From Shinisaurus crocodilurus (Eukaryota > Chordata > Lepidosauria > Squamata > Shinisauridae), in contig CM037877.1 of the NCBI GenBank assembly GCA_021292165.1, positions 34,050,197 to 34,114,196 of the forward strand: a DNA stretch of 64,000 nucleotides, written 5' to 3'. Every line of letters starts with the position of its first letter. The first letter of the stretch is position 1. The notes under the pieces were generated by a model. The model was not told the origin of the DNA, searched no databases, and saw nothing but the letters and a program-made list of their open reading frames with translations. The position numbers and the translations under genes are program-made. Below, in pieces: positions 45,713 to 57,699 of the stretch.

Positions 45713-46111
45713 TAGTGATGTACACGTACCTTTTCGGGTGCTCGCCTTGTGCTCGGCAAGCACCCCCGCAGCTCGAATCCTCCCATGGTGGCAGGATGGC
45801 CTCCCGGAGGACTTTGCCGGGACCCAGCAGTGATGCAACGGGTCCTGGCACTGCGGTTTTAGCGTAAATATCATAGAAAACCACCTTAAAACGGCTGTGT
45901 GGGCTGTTTTAAGGTGGTTTTCTATGATATTTATGCTAAAACCGCAGCGCCAGGGTCCCGTTGCATCACTTCCTGGAAGTTCCTCTCCCCGGCTCCTCTC
46001 CGGGGAGATGTGACAAGCTGGGGAGAAGGTGAGAACCGCGGGGCTCGGGGGGTCACGCGGGGGCGAGTGTGCCCCCGCTTCCACCCCCATCGAGCTTTCG
46101 GGACATCCCTA
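45713..46111. mobile_element. GC-rich fold-back hAT element
   Basis: About 399 bp with TAGTGATG...CATCCCTA ends and a 6/8 duplication GAGTGATT / GACCGATT. The central part is a long inverted repeat centred near 45899: arms of about 60 bp containing GGTTTTAGCGTAAATATC and its complement with very few mismatches. CpG-rich flanks surround the stem. The reading frames in it are mirror images of each other and not genes. Confidence 0.85.
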
Positions 46112-47029
46112 GACCGATTATATTAGGATTCTTAAGAGTTTAGCTAGTGAGTGCAGGGATTGATATTGGGAACAGTTGTTGAGGGAGGATTGGTACTAGG
46201 ATAAGATAGTACATTACTTAGGATTAACTGAAACTTACACTTAAAACATTTCCAGAACTTGTTATATTTTAAAATAAACTTTTTAAAAATATTATTTAAA
46301 CAGCCTGTGTAGAAGCTGGGCTTATTGTACTGGTCAAAGAGGTATAAGGTAGGGATTACACATCCCAAAGGCAGTGTGAGAGGGGTAAGGGTAAAAGGGT
46401 AAGGGTTAGAGGAAAAGAAAACCCAAACTTCACATAAGCGCACCCAGAGATCCCAATAAGGAGTGCAAGCTTGAGGCCCTATTGAGGGGTGGGGTGTAAC
46501 ACATGGTCAAGAGGGTCTGGCCAGTAGGGAACACAGCAGTCCTTCTGATACGCTCTGGCACCAGTTTACTGGAGGAATGTTCAAGGCCTGAAGGTTTGTA
46601 CAGGGATCTCAGCTGTCAGGCCAAACCTGAGAAATCCCTGAAGAAACAGTGAAAGACTGGAAGGTTTCCACATCATGAAACATATCAAACATTAGTTGGT
46701 CATGTAATCAGTACTCAGAGGCTGTTTTGACTAAGATATTCACATCCAGGATCAAACAAGCAAACCCACATGTGCATATCTGAGGTAGTGCCCTTCCCAA
46801 TATTTGAATCAGCTCCTTCTCAGGCTTATTATGCTGGTCAAGTGCCTGCAGCCCTATGGAACCTAATTAGCAGGGCCAAATGGCTCCAATGGCAGATCAT
46901 GAGGGGCGGAGAAGCAGCCCCCCCATCTGCCACTCCCCCCCCCGGCTGCCCATTGTTGCCACCAACCACCGTGCCTCCTCCAGCAGCTGCTGCAGCCCAG
47001 CCATCAATTAAGAACCACAGAGGCTAAAA

Positions 47030-47395
47030 TAACAGGCATCACAACAAGATCACAGATATCACCGAAATAAAACTATTTAAAAACTCAACATAGCAGTGGA
47101 AATATATAGAGGATTTAAAAGCCTGAATGAATAAAAAGGCCTTTGCATAGCCCTGAAAACATAACAAAGGTGCCCGGCGGACCACTTTGGGGAGGGTGTT
47201 CCAGAACTGAGGGGCTACTTTAGAAAAGGCCCGCTCCTGAGTAGCCACCCATCGTACCTCAGCATACAAGGACATGCAGAGCAGGGCCTCTGAGGACAAT
47301 CTCAGGGCTCAGGTAGGAATATACGGGAAGAGGCACTCCTTCACCTACTGTGGCCACAAGCTGCAAAGGGCTTCATCTTAGATCCATCTAACACC
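47030..47395 (-). mobile_element. L2-type LINE 3' end, reversed
   Basis: Minus strand carries RWVATQERAFSKVAPQFWNT and ends in an AT-rich 3' UTR at about 47040. Same family as 21400-21910, more decayed. Confidence 0.75.
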
Positions 47396-47542
47396 AGCAC
47401 TTACAATTAATGATGGACGAACTTACCCCAACAGAAATCATAATTTACTCGTCAGGTTCTGAATCAAAGAAACAAAAGAAAAAGAAAACTAGCACTTCAG
47501 ATTATTTCCAACTGGCATGACTGCTTTAGCATCATTCCGAGA

Positions 47543-47856
47543 CAGGGCCAGCCCTACCATTAGGCAGAGTGAGGCAAACACCTCAGTGGCAGATGCTGGG
47601 GGTAGCAGCAGCCTCCTGTCAGCCATTCCTCCTAAGCCACCATTGCTCTGTCTTGGAGGACAGAGCTGTGTGTGCAGCATGGCCTGTCTTGCACCCGCTA
47701 AACTAGCCTGTTGCCCTCTGGTGTGGTGGAGGATTCTATCCCGTTGCCAGTGTTGAAGTAAGATCCAACTGCAATTCCTGTTGGTTTTTGTACATGGAAT
47801 GGAAGGGGGCATCTTGCCCTTTGCCTCAGGCAGCAAAATGTCTTGGGCTGGCGCTG
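47543..47856. mobile_element. hAT element (CAGGGCCAGCCC type)
   Basis: 314 bp between CAGGGCCAGCCC and GGGCTGGCGCTG; flanks TTCCGAGA / CTAGGAGA match at 5 of 8. Inner words AGGCAGAGTGAGGCA and TGCCTCAGGCAGCAAAAT are on opposite arms. Non-coding. Confidence 0.7.
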
Positions 47857-47950
47857 CTAGGAGAATGAAACTGCTTAGAGGTCTCTGTCCATATTTTATG
47901 CTGCAAGGAATATATAGTTTGCTACAATACAGCAGACGCCTTGTATGTGC

Positions 47951-48095
47951 AAAATAGATTTCATAGATCATAGAGTTGGAAGGAGCCTACAAGGCTATCA
48001 AGTCCAACCCCCTGCTCAATGCAGGAAACTAGAGGAGGGGTCTCCCATTCAAGTAACAACCAGGCCTGACCCTGCTTAGCTTTCCTCACTCAGAT
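47951..48095 (-). mobile_element. 5S-derived SINE, 5' truncated
   Basis: Reverse copy with CR1-like tail on the left and 5S-like GACCCTGCTTAGCTTTCC on the right, breaking off in the head at about 48095. Confidence 0.85.
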
Positions 48096-48356
48096 GTCCC
48101 ACACTGTGCATGTGAAGAAGGATCCTGAGAACGTTTGTCCTTTTATCTCTTCTGAAATCTAGACTGGACGGTTCAGGGGGGTGAGAGTAAAATAACTGAA
48201 AAGGACAAGAATATGATGAGGTAAATGGGCCCTCAGCAAGCCAGCACACACACAGGACAAATGGAAGAACTGGCAAGGTCTGTATATTAACAGAGGAATT
48301 TCCCTGTTCTATTCAGCTCCAGACTGACTGTCTAGAAAGCAGAAAGAGCATAAAGC

Positions 48357-48521
48357 CAGGACCGGTGCAAGGCAGTTTGGTGCCCTAGGCAAGATCAGAT
48401 ATTTAGCGCCCCCCTTCCCACTTGAGAGCGCTGTATTTTGTTTTCAAGGCGTTTCTGGCACCCCCTTTAGCCCTGCGCCCTAGGCGGCTGCCTAGTTGGC
48501 CTAATGGTAGCACCGGCCCTG
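48357..48521. mobile_element. hAT MITE with perfect TSD
   Basis: 165 bp from CAGGACCGGTGCAAGGC to GGTAGCACCGGCCCTG with perfect duplication CATAAAGC (48349-48356 and 48522-48529). The interior has the GCGCCCTAGGCGGCTGCCTA type of sequence. It is a different family from the CAACTCCCAGCAT palindromes. Confidence 0.92.
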
Positions 48522-48962
48522 CATAAAGCAAAGATTCAAACCATCTTTCAAGTGTACATTTCTTAGTCTTCTTAACCATGGGGAGTTATTGTAGAGCAAC
48601 ACTTTGAAAGATAGTCACAAAGGTTGTGATTTTAAAAGAAAAAAGTTTACTGAAGCCAATAGCGCTGATCCTGTTTCTGTTTCAAAGCCATTATAGGCCT
48701 TCAAAGGAAAGTAATTGATAAAATGTAAGAAATACTAATGAGGATTACACATGAAGAGAAAATTAGCAAGGGGTTGGTGTAGTTTAAAGGATAAATGAAG
48801 AATGGAAAACTTTGTCAATTCTAATCAAGTTTTAATTCAGACTTACCATATTATTATTATTTTATATCTGCTGGGAGGTGAGGATCAGGTCAGCTCGCAT
48901 CAGAAGTCTCAAAGATCAAACTCCTCAAACATCCCTGTCTGTAGGCCCTGCTGTATGCCAAT

Positions 48963-49290
48963 TAGGGCGCAACCCTATGGCCACTAGACAGAGTCTAGAT
49001 GGCCATAGGAGAGGTCAGAGTACCAGTTCTGACCTCGGTAATGTGCTCGGAGCACCCTCTCTCCGCCCTCGCAGCTGGCACAGAAGGAACTGTGCCTCGA
49101 AGCCGGAATTCTGTGGGTGTTCTGGGGGATACCTAGTATCCTGCCAGTGCCTCAGCCTCTCCTCCTCGTACTCTGGGGGGAAAGACTTAGATGGCCGAAA
49201 TCGGCCATCTAAGTCTTTTGCCTGGCAGGAGAAGCACGGAGGCGACCTTTGCCTCTGCGCTCCTTCCGCCCTCCATTGGATGCCAGTAAT
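48963..49290. repeat. Multi-hairpin element, copy 3, continued after 49806
   Basis: CCTATGGCCACTAGAC/TCTAGATGGCCATAGG, GAGGTCAGA/TTCTGACCTC, a GGCACAG/CTGTGCC pair, and a perfect 18-bp stem at 49181-49218. The fold-back hAT element at 49299-49805 interrupts it; the right part continues at about 49806-49845 (TTTGGAGGGTCATGGGCAGC). Confidence 0.75.
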
Positions 49291-49298
49291 CCTCTGAG

Positions 49299-49805
49299 TA
49301 GTGGTACATTTCATACCTTTGGGGGGGGCTGTATTGCCTCTCCTCTCCTCGGCGAGCAGCCCCCCCGATCCTCCTATTCTCTACGGTGCGGAGGGGCTCT
49401 CCGGCCGCTCTCCGCACTGCTCGGGCAGCCACGCCACGCGCACGGGCTCCCTTCGCGACACTTCCGGCTGGCCGGAAGTGACGCAGTGGGCCCTGTGCCG
49501 ACGCGGCTGAACCCTGCACCGCGGTTTTGGCATAGAAACCAGGGCAAGCCCATTTTAAGCCCTGTTGCCCTGGTTTCTACGCCAAAACCGCGGTGCAGGG
49601 TTCAGCTGCGTTGGCAGGGCCTGTCGTGTCACAGCCGGAAATGATGTGCTGGGAGCCCGCGCGGGTAGCGCGGTGCGGCAAACCAAGCAGCGGACCGAGC
49701 GGGTGGCAAGGTAGGCCCGCGAATCGCCACGAATATCGGGGGGCTGCGATCGGGGCCGATTTCAGCTCACTCCAGTCCCCTGATATATTCACGGTCACAT
49801 CCCTA
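49299..49805. mobile_element. GC-rich fold-back hAT element inside a multi-hairpin repeat
   Basis: About 507 bp, TAGTGGTAC...CATCCCTA ends, 7/8 duplication CCTCTGAG (49291-49298) / CCTCCGAG (49806-49813). The centre is an inverted repeat with arms of about 58 bp (about 49490-49547 and 49564-49622), containing ACCGCGGTTTTGGC and its complement. Strongly CpG-rich. It interrupts the multi-hairpin element that begins near 48963. Confidence 0.85.
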
Positions 49806-50691
49806 CCTCCGAGTTTGGAGGGTCATGGGCAGCCACATTGGAATGCACTGTTATAAGTCTACTGACCTCATTGTTTGGCTGCAGTAACCTTCAGGGTGTG
49901 GATTTAGCCTGCCCTCATTATACAAGGGCCCTCAGTTCTCCTGCACAAGATCAATGAGAGGCTCAAAATGTACTGTGGCCTGAACAGAATGGATCAGGAC
50001 CTGCCTCCTCTTCTGCCTCTGAATGACTCTTTCCTCTGGCCAAATGGGTGACCCAGTCTTGGTTCCAGTCAGAACCTGCTGGAAGATTTGGCAAGTGTCC
50101 CCCCCCCCCTTTATATTCCATGGCGGCTTTTACTTGGTGGAACCCTAAATCCCTGCCAAATTCTGGGTGCTTCTGAAACCTGGAGCAACCTCAGGCTGGG
50201 CTAAAAATTATATAAACTAGGAGAAGCAAAGGTAGCCATGTTGGCCATAAGCAAAATTATTACACTTATATGGATTTTGTGCACAGAAATTGTATTTAGA
50301 GATATTTTACATCAACTGAACTAGCATGCTTCCAGACAAGGCTTTTATTTCACAAATTTTGCCCCACTTCATTCATAGAATTTTACAGGGGGTCCAGATG
50401 TCGTCGTCTTCTATTTGTAACCCTCTCGTGTTTTCCCACTGCCTTTTCTATCTTTTTTTCTTACCACAGAAGATCCATTAAGGAGGGAAAGATGGAATAG
50501 CTGCACAATGTCTCTTGATTGGTAGCGCTAGGAGTCCTTCATCTGGAAGCACCCCCTGTCTGAAAAGATCAATTGCTCGTATTCATCCTGGGCCTTCATG
50601 TGTATAATATTGGCTGAGAAGTTCACAATGCCATAATCAATGCCTATGAAAATAATATTGCCATCAGTGATGGGATCTGCCTAGCCTGTGC

Positions 50692-50718
50692 ATAGATAGA
50701 TAGATAGATAGATAGATA
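50692..50718. repeat. (ATAG)n microsatellite
   Basis: Six ATAG units. Confidence 0.95.
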
Positions 50719-51867
50719 TTTCAAAGCATATGTTTGATGAACCAAGTTTGATAGTTGCTTTACCATGTTAAAAAATTGCAAATTTACTCATGAATAGTCC
50801 CACTGACCTTAGTAAGTCTTACATGTGCTATCTGGGCTGAACTGCAAACATCAATTTGCATACAACTCTTATCTGCAATATGCAGTTGGTAGCAGAAAGT
50901 AAAATATTTTTGTCCTATCTGTTCCTAAGCTCCTACACTATATCCACAGGGACAGGGGGTAGAGAGATGAATTAGCCTGACTCTGGCCTTGTCACCTTGT
51001 TTCTCTTAAACAGCCTACTTCTGCTATAGAAAATCATTTCTTGAGAAGAAGACCCAAATCTGAAGTGGTAAATAGTTCCTTCCTTGGTTATTTTTTGTCT
51101 AGGAGGGCCTTACACAATACTCATTTGTTGGCCACTCCAGAACATCTGAGTCTTTCTGAGATAAAACATACATATGGCCAAGATGTTCTCATAGAAGATT
51201 AACATTCCATTCTTTATCAATAATAACAAATTAGTCATTGTTTTTCACACTCTTGCACTTTGGAATCAGAACAACATAACATATTAACTGTTCTCATACT
51301 CTATCATACAAAAGCAAGTGTTTTAGATAATTGCTAAAATATGAGCTTCACTTAGGATCAAATACATTGTAGTACACCGGTGCCAAAAGGGAATTTCAAT
51401 AATCAAAAAATGGGAATGTTTCTCATTAACACTTAGGAATTCCACTTGAATTGAACAGCTGAATGCTTCCTTGCTTATTACCAATAAGTGCTGTTTTTGT
51501 TATTTATTTTAGTTATTTTAAGGCTGCTGGGTAAAAATACCTAGAAAATAAAGAAATAAAAGATACGTGTTCAAGGTCAATTGTACAAGGCTTGCCTTGA
51601 TGAGTTCTTCTTTCAGAAATCACCTCATTTAAAATCGTGCAGCTTTTGAGGAACGGGGTATCAAAGCATGGTCTATTGCCTGCATTGTCAGAGTGGGCTA
51701 CCGGAGCAAAGGAGTGGCATGTGCATATGTGTGCCAAACTATTCCTTCCTTTAACCAGATCTTTTAGCAATGATATGCCCTCAATAAACCTGCAGCTCAG
51801 CAGTTGTGTTCTTTAGACTCTCTGAGGAACAGCCCTTGCAACAGTTCCTGTTACTATGGTTGTCAAC

Positions 51868-51896
51868 CAACACACACACACACACACACACACACT
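51868..51896. repeat. (CA)n microsatellite
   Basis: About fourteen CA units. Confidence 0.95.
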
Positions 51897-52476
51897 GACT
51901 TGGCCAGTTTTCTTGTTTTAAGAGACAGTTGCCACTGCCATACAAGCCAAGGGCAAGGTTGGTCCTTTCTCTCACCCAAGCCGCCGTCGCCTTCTTTTTT
52001 TTAAATGTAGCTTGATGCCTTATGTGAATGATCAGCTTTCATGCTGGGCTTTGTCCCCTGGACCCAGCAGAAATCTACCCCAATACCAGGGTCCTCCTCC
52101 ATGTCCTGCACAGGTATCCATTTGTTTTTATTTCAAGATTTAGCAACCCTATGTGTGATATCAATGGTTTCCACATCCAGTAGTTGTCCCCAATAGTGTC
52201 TTGACACATTGTGTCATAGATGTTGGGCATTAATGTTGTGTTCTTTCCTAAGAAATCATCTGAAGAATTATTGCAAGTACTGAAACAAATACTATTGTCT
52301 TTGGTCATAAAATCAGTCTGAGAGAGAGAGAGAGAAGGATGAGTTAGTAGTGAATAATCCTATACTTAAGATCTGCTGGCAGAGGGGTTATAAGATTTGG
52401 TGGGAGTCCTGTTATGCGGTTGGCATTTGAGATATGCCCCCAGCATGAAAGATACAGTGGCAGAACTGCCTAGATA

Positions 52477-52730
52477 CAGCCATGCCTTGGATTGAGAGCA
52501 TAATTCGTTCCGGAAACGTGCTTGTAATCCAAAACACTCTTATATCAAAACGAAATCCCCCCCCCAAAAAAATTTGTACAGAGGTTTTTAATTTAAGCCG
52601 TACTACAGTACTTGTATTGCAAGACGGCGCTTGTATATCAAGTTAAAAAAAATTAAATAAATATTTAAAAATTTGCTTGTCTTGCAAAATGCTCTCAAAC
52701 CAAGTTACTTGCAATCCAAGGTATTACTGT
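52477..52730. mobile_element. TA-flanked pogo/mariner-type MITE
   Basis: 254 bp between TA dinucleotides (52475-52476, 52731-52732). Termini CAGCCATGCCTTGGATTG and the complement of CAGTAATACCTTGGATTG. The terminus style and TA target resemble Tigger/pogo elements. Non-coding, AT-rich middle. Confidence 0.75.
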
Positions 52731-52904
52731 ACATGGGTGGAACACTCCTATGTAGTTTCTAGTCCTGGTGTATGTGCACAAGGGTGCTTGAGAACTGGGC
52801 TTTCTCCACTTTTTCTCTGTCTCTGTCTCTCTCTCGCTTTCTCTCCAGAGCTCCTGGAGGGAATGTTGGGGTTGTGGAATACATCCCCTGTTAGGGATGG
52901 GAGA

Positions 52905-53062
52905 ATCAGCAAGGCTTGGGTGGGAGTGTGCTGTTGCACTCATGTCCTGCTTGTGGGATCCCGTGGGCAGCTGGTTGACCAACTTGGCCACTGCATGAAC
53001 AGAATGCTGGACTGGATGGACCCTTGGTCTGATCCAGCATGGCTCTTCTTATGTTCTTACTA
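52905..53062 (+). mobile_element. CR1-like LINE 3' UTR fragment
   Basis: Plus-strand 3' UTR ending GATCCAGCATGGCTCTTCTT ATGTTCTTA. Abuts the RTE-like repeat starting near 53062. Confidence 0.75.
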
Positions 53063-53810
53063 GCTGTTGCCCGCGGCTGCGCTCGCGTGGATTTTAGGAT
53101 TTGGTATAATTGTTTTTAAAAGAAACATGTATGGAAAAGATGCAGTGTCTCTGACTGAAAGTGTAACGTTTAGGCTGGGTGCTGGCAGCAGAAATCTTTT
53201 GTGACAGAAATATCTGTTCGTAAAGAAAAACCAGGTTAATCCTGAGAGTCTACAGGTGATGAAGAGTGAGCACGCCAAGTTTGGGGTAGATCCATCTAAA
53301 CGTGATGGAGCCTATGCGACGATGCCCCACACACAACAGTCAGTCAGTCATTTAAAAAGTTTCTCTCCCTTTTCACCCCATCATGTAAAAAGTTTCCCTC
53401 CCTTTTCACCCCCTCAGAGAACATTCTAAATGGCCTAGGGAAGATTTGCATACCCAGCCCTATTGGCCCCTGCAGGAATTCATACGAACATTCTAAGTGT
53501 CATATGGGCTATTTGCATAACTGCTGCTATTGGCTCCTGCAGCAAGTTGGCTCCTGCAGCAATTATGAGTTGAGGCCTATTTGCAGAACTACAGATATGA
53601 GAGAGGGGCGATTTTGCCCCCTTTTTTCACCCCCTTAGGGATGGAATTTCCCAAAATCCTTCCTTAGTGGGGGTCTACATCATAAAAGCAATGTCCCTTC
53701 AAAATTTCACGTTCCTAGATTAAACAGTTTGAGCTGGGCGTTGATGAGTCAGTCAGTCAGTCAGTCAGTCAGGACACCTTCTTATATATATATAGATGTA
53801 CCTTGTTGGG
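53054..53810 (+). mobile_element. RTE-like non-LTR repeat, non-coding part
   Basis: Begins ACTAGCTGTTGCCCGCGGCT, contains AAAATTTCACGTTCCTAGAT and GGCGTTGATGAGTCAGTCAG, and ends in a TATATATATATAGAT tail. Start and tail are features I associate with RTE-group 3' regions, but no coding part is present. Internal duplications: TTTCTCTCCCTTTTCACCCC twice (about 53359 and 53392) and GGCTCCTGCAGCAA twice. Confidence 0.55.
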
Positions 53811-54419
53811 GTTCTCTGAGTTCCACCTCCAACTCAGCTCGCCCTCTCCCCCATTCGAATGGGAAGAGTATGCATGCATTTTGGTGTACATTGTTTTTTA
53901 AGTGCCCACCCAAGTGCATACTTTCCCCCAATTGACTAAAGTGAAAAATGTGCATTTTTCCAAAGCACACATTTTTCTAAAGTACACATTTTGTGAACAC
54001 GCATCACAAGCTCGGGCATATGCGAGCTTTGCCCACAAAATGCACTCACGTTCAGGGGTGCGAGCAGGACAAGTTCTGGTCTTAAACGAAATGCCGGTAC
54101 ATCCCTGCACGGTCCTGTGTGGTTTTCTGCGCATGCCCTTGATGAGACTTCAGATGCTTGAGAGCTGCATGCACTTTGCCTGCTTCCACCAGCCCCCCCC
54201 CCTCTTGTCCTGGACCTTCCCAGCCAATATTAGGGTGTGTGCCACAGGTTTTCCCCTTGTGGTATTTGAATCAGGGGCAGTGCTATGTACCAAAAAGATC
54301 CGGGGCTCAGGTACACAGGACCAAAAAAAAGCACAAATGCGCATATGCTAATTTACATATGCTCTAAAGCCTGTGTTTGTTTTAAAGGACCCTGTCCCCT
54401 CAGGACACCCCTATTTCTA

Positions 54420-54675
54420 AAAGGGATGTATGGACAGGGGAGAGGAAGGCATTTGATTTCAGAACATACCCTCAGGCCGAAGGATTCAAGGGGGAGGGGC
54501 AGCAGGAGGTGAAGCACATGTGGGCAAAAAGCCAGCTCATCCAGGGGAATCAGATGCAACAGAGATCATCAGGCCCCCTGTACCTGTATTTCAGCAAATC
54601 TGCTCTGGAGGTTCCCCCAACCCTCTGGAGCAGATTTGACAGTGTGCGGGGGGGGGGGTGCAAGGGGGAGAGAGA
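54420..54675. repeat. Hairpin element with AAATCTGCTCTGGAGG stem
   Basis: Stem 54596-54637 (AAATCTGCTCTGGAGG ... CCTCTGGAGCAGATTT) followed by a G run. Shares the stem with 42536-42575, so both belong to one family. Confidence 0.6.
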
Positions 54676-54950
54676 GAATCTCCCCCATCCACATTCTGTT
54701 CTGAGGTTCTATATTATGCTATCTGAAAGGAATTGTACATGACTCTGATTTGGACTTACTAATGAATTTATTTACAGACACTAAGATACGTATGGAAAAA
54801 AGCAATGAGTCTGTCCTCTACACCCTACTGATTACAAAAAAAGAAAAACAAATGTGGACCATACCATTCATGGCAAAATTAATTTATTCTACAAGACAAT
54901 GGTGTAGTTCCAAACAGATTTATTAAGAGATAGATATGGTTTATTATGGG

Positions 54951-55082
54951 TAGGATGCAAATTAGCCGACAGTTGAACTTAAGTCCCATTGAAATAACAA
55001 GGAACAAGTTAACTCTGATATCACTCCCATTGATTTCAATGGGAACTATATTCAGCTAACTAAATCTGGATCCAACCCTATG
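54951..55082. mobile_element. Palindromic squamate repeat, larger variant
   Basis: GTAGGATGCAAATTAGCC ... TTAAGTCCCATTGAAATAAC ... TCACTCCCATTGATTTCAATGGG ... GATCCAACCCTA. Two nested inverted parts. Confidence 0.55.
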
Positions 55083-55504
55083 TATTAGAATAACACGTTC
55101 CAGGACAGTGTGTGTGTATTCCTTTATATGATTAATGTGCATTTTAATATTCAAATTAATTTAAAAATTAATATTGCATACAAAATATTTTACAAGCAAT
55201 GTTGTAGCAAAGCTGATTTTATGAATCAAGAAAGTTCAGTGGAAGTAAAGCATTGTTTTGTTACTGGATGTATATATAGTATGTTGTAATATGTATATTA
55301 AAGTATGTTGTACATACTCTACAACCATAAATCTCTTTGATAGAAAAATTCACTCTGCACCATTTCACAGAATCTGAGACTGCATGAATAAGATTTTCAT
55401 GGAAAACCCTTTTGGTGCCTCTTCTGTAGTCCAAACAGACAAAGAAACAAACAAAACCAAGAAAACAAACTGATGGGCAAGAAAGGGGATTCAAGTACAG
55501 AGCA

Positions 55505-55672
55505 GGCCTGTGGCTTACGCTGGCTCAGCTTGTCTGAGTGTGGAAAGCTAAGCAGGGTCAGGCCTGGTTATTACTTGGATGGAAGACCCCTCCTCTAGTT
55601 TCCTGCATTGAGCAGGGGGTTGGACTCGATAGCCTTGTAGGCTCCTTCCAACTCTATGATCTATTAAATCTA
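55505..55672 (+). mobile_element. 5S-rRNA-derived SINE with CR1-like 3' end
   Basis: Head GGCCTGTGGCTTACGCTGG, then 55541-55589 matches the internal pol III promoter region of vertebrate 5S rRNA: box A AGCTAAGCAGGGTCA, intermediate element GCCTGGTTA, box C TACTTGGATGGAAGACC. The tail CAGGGGGTTGGACTCGATAG ... TTCCAACTCTATGATCTAT is that of CR1 LINE 3' ends, whose machinery would have copied it. This is a SINE3-class design and not a working 5S gene: the 5' 40 and 3' 20 bases of 5S are replaced. Confidence 0.9.
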
Positions 55673-56653
55673 TAAGTAGTAGTGCTATGTATATCATAGA
55701 GCAGAATGAGCCAACCAAGGGAGAGGGGAAAGCAAAGCAATGCAAACAAATAATACCTGTCAAATTTCTGGAAGACACTTGTCAAAATTTTAACTTTCAA
55801 AAACCATTTCTTGCTCTTTCTACCTCAGAATCAGCACGGAACACCCTCGTACCAACCTCTCCTACACTGTAATGTTTTAGATCAATCATCTGTTGAGCCA
55901 TTTTCTAAGTATAAGCCATAGAACCGACATGCAGCCTCCCCCTGATTTCTGCTTATAATGGCAGAATGCGATCCATCCAACTCACCCTTGACCTAGGGAC
56001 ATTGTGGCCCTGTACTACATCCCTATCCATATTAAAGAAAATTCAAAACAGTTTCATAACAACAAATACATAATAAAATGGCAAAATCAAGACTATTAAC
56101 TAATTGTCTGTCTGTGTCCCTTCTTCTACACAGAGTGTCTGAAGAAGAGGCTATTTTCTGATGTGGTATATAAACAATTGTGGACTTCACTTTGGAGTGT
56201 ATACAAATCTAGTGGAATATGACTCTTCTGAGCTAGAAGTTAATAACGTTCTTTGCCAACTTAACAATTTTCTGCTTCATTCTTGGCAGAAGCCACAATA
56301 CAGACATATATTTTTTTTGCAGAGGCCATGGATGTTGAAGGCTTCCCTGAGAAGAAATACAATGAGAATTTTCACATAGGAATTGGGCCAGATGGCACAC
56401 CATGGACCTTCAATTTCACATAATTCCACTTCCACTGCTTGAGTGGGTGAAGGAGCCAGAATTTTTTTTTTAAACCATCAGTACGAAAAAGAAAATGTCT
56501 GCATAGTATTCAATGCTTGGGAGCAAGTTCGCAGTGGGTGAGATGTGTGCCCACACTTTGACTTCTAGTCCTGCGGACCCATATTACTGCACCACTGTTA
56601 AACTATTACCAGCTTTAGCATTAGCATTCTGTAATCTAGTAGTTCCTATAAGG

Positions 56654-56789
56654 CAAGTGTGAACAATTTGTGGCCCTCCAGATGTTTTGGCCTGCAACTC
56701 CCACCCATCCTAACCAGCATAGCCAATAGTGACGGATGATAGGAGTTTTAGACCCAAACATCTGGTGGTCCACAAGTTGCCCACCCCTG
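56654..56789. mobile_element. hAT MITE with perfect TSD
   Basis: 136 bp with perfect duplication CTATAAGG (56646-56653 and 56790-56797). Ends are CAAGTGTGAACAATTTGTGG and the complement of CAGGGGTGGGCAACTTGTGG. Its interior matches the element at 9703-10016, for which it serves as the uninterrupted reference. Confidence 0.92.
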
Positions 56790-57699
56790 CTATAAGGGCA
56801 GAACTGAACTATATACATTGCCTTTGTTGTGGAAAAATTGATCTACTGTGTTGTGTTTTGGACAGGTTCTTAGAGAGGAAAGTTTATTAGTGAATTCAGG
56901 GATGGCATCTGAGCACAGTCAGGAATGCCAACAAGGATGAAAGGAAGACACTTCCATTTATACTGAAGAGTATCACATAGAGATCAGGTAACAATGAGTC
57001 AGTACAACAAGACAATTCTAAAAGGAAGCACCTAGGTCTGACAAAAGGTCAGACACTGCTCATCTTCCAGCCATCATGGCTTTACATAAGGTAATCAGTA
57101 CAGTCTTTTGCAAGGGGATATGGCACACAGTACTCTTTAGCATAACAGAGCAGAGGCTAGGCACAAGGGATCAATGAGTGATTTGCCCTCAGGGTTGTTC
57201 TTGGAAAGTGAAGGAAAGGTTTGACTTGCCCTTCCAGGCCTTTCTGTTGAACTGAAGCCTGAACAACATTTACTTCTACACCTTTACCTTAGCAAAGGTA
57301 TGATGCCATACCCCTGTCTGCTGAGGTAATGCGAACGGAGTGATGGAGGCATTTCTATGAGAGAATAGACAGGTGGGAGGAGGTGCTTGACTCTCCTCCA
57401 AGCCAATTTTCTTCTGCTGTGTTTACTTCCAATCCTCCCTCATTGGGCTTTCTTCCCCAGCTGGTGAAAGAGTAAGCTAAAATCGGGGGGGGGGGGGTAT
57501 CAAAAGGGAAGAATCAATGCAAATGCCTCCTTAGCCCCTACTTTCGTGTTACAACAGAAACATGGGATTTGGGAATCCCATGTTTGTGCCACAATGACAC
57601 GTAGTCCAGATCCAAGCTAGTGGCTCTCAAACTTGGCCATGTAAAGTTTCTCTCAGGGCCAGTTCTTCCGACACGCATATATGTCACTTTATTTTTCAG

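Larger units (their letters stand above)
49850..52470. other. Unassigned DNA
   Basis: Only microsatellites recognised. The DNA is AT-rich with short unconvincing frames. Confidence 0.4.

Noticed and set aside
45713..46090. Protein-coding frames of 148 and 98 codons
   Set aside because: Both strands give mirror-image peptides across the fold-back arms, as expected from an inverted repeat.
46375..46412. Interstitial telomeric repeat (GGGTAAGGGTAAAAGGG...)
   Set aside because: Irregular spacing and no exact TTAGGG array.
49187..49644. Arg/Ala-rich frames of 110-139 codons
   Set aside because: They lie in the GC-rich fold-back and multi-hairpin elements and show no domain similarity.
55541..55589. 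5S rRNA gene
   Set aside because: Only the internal promoter part of 5S is present, fused to a CR1-like tail in several dispersed copies, so it is a SINE.
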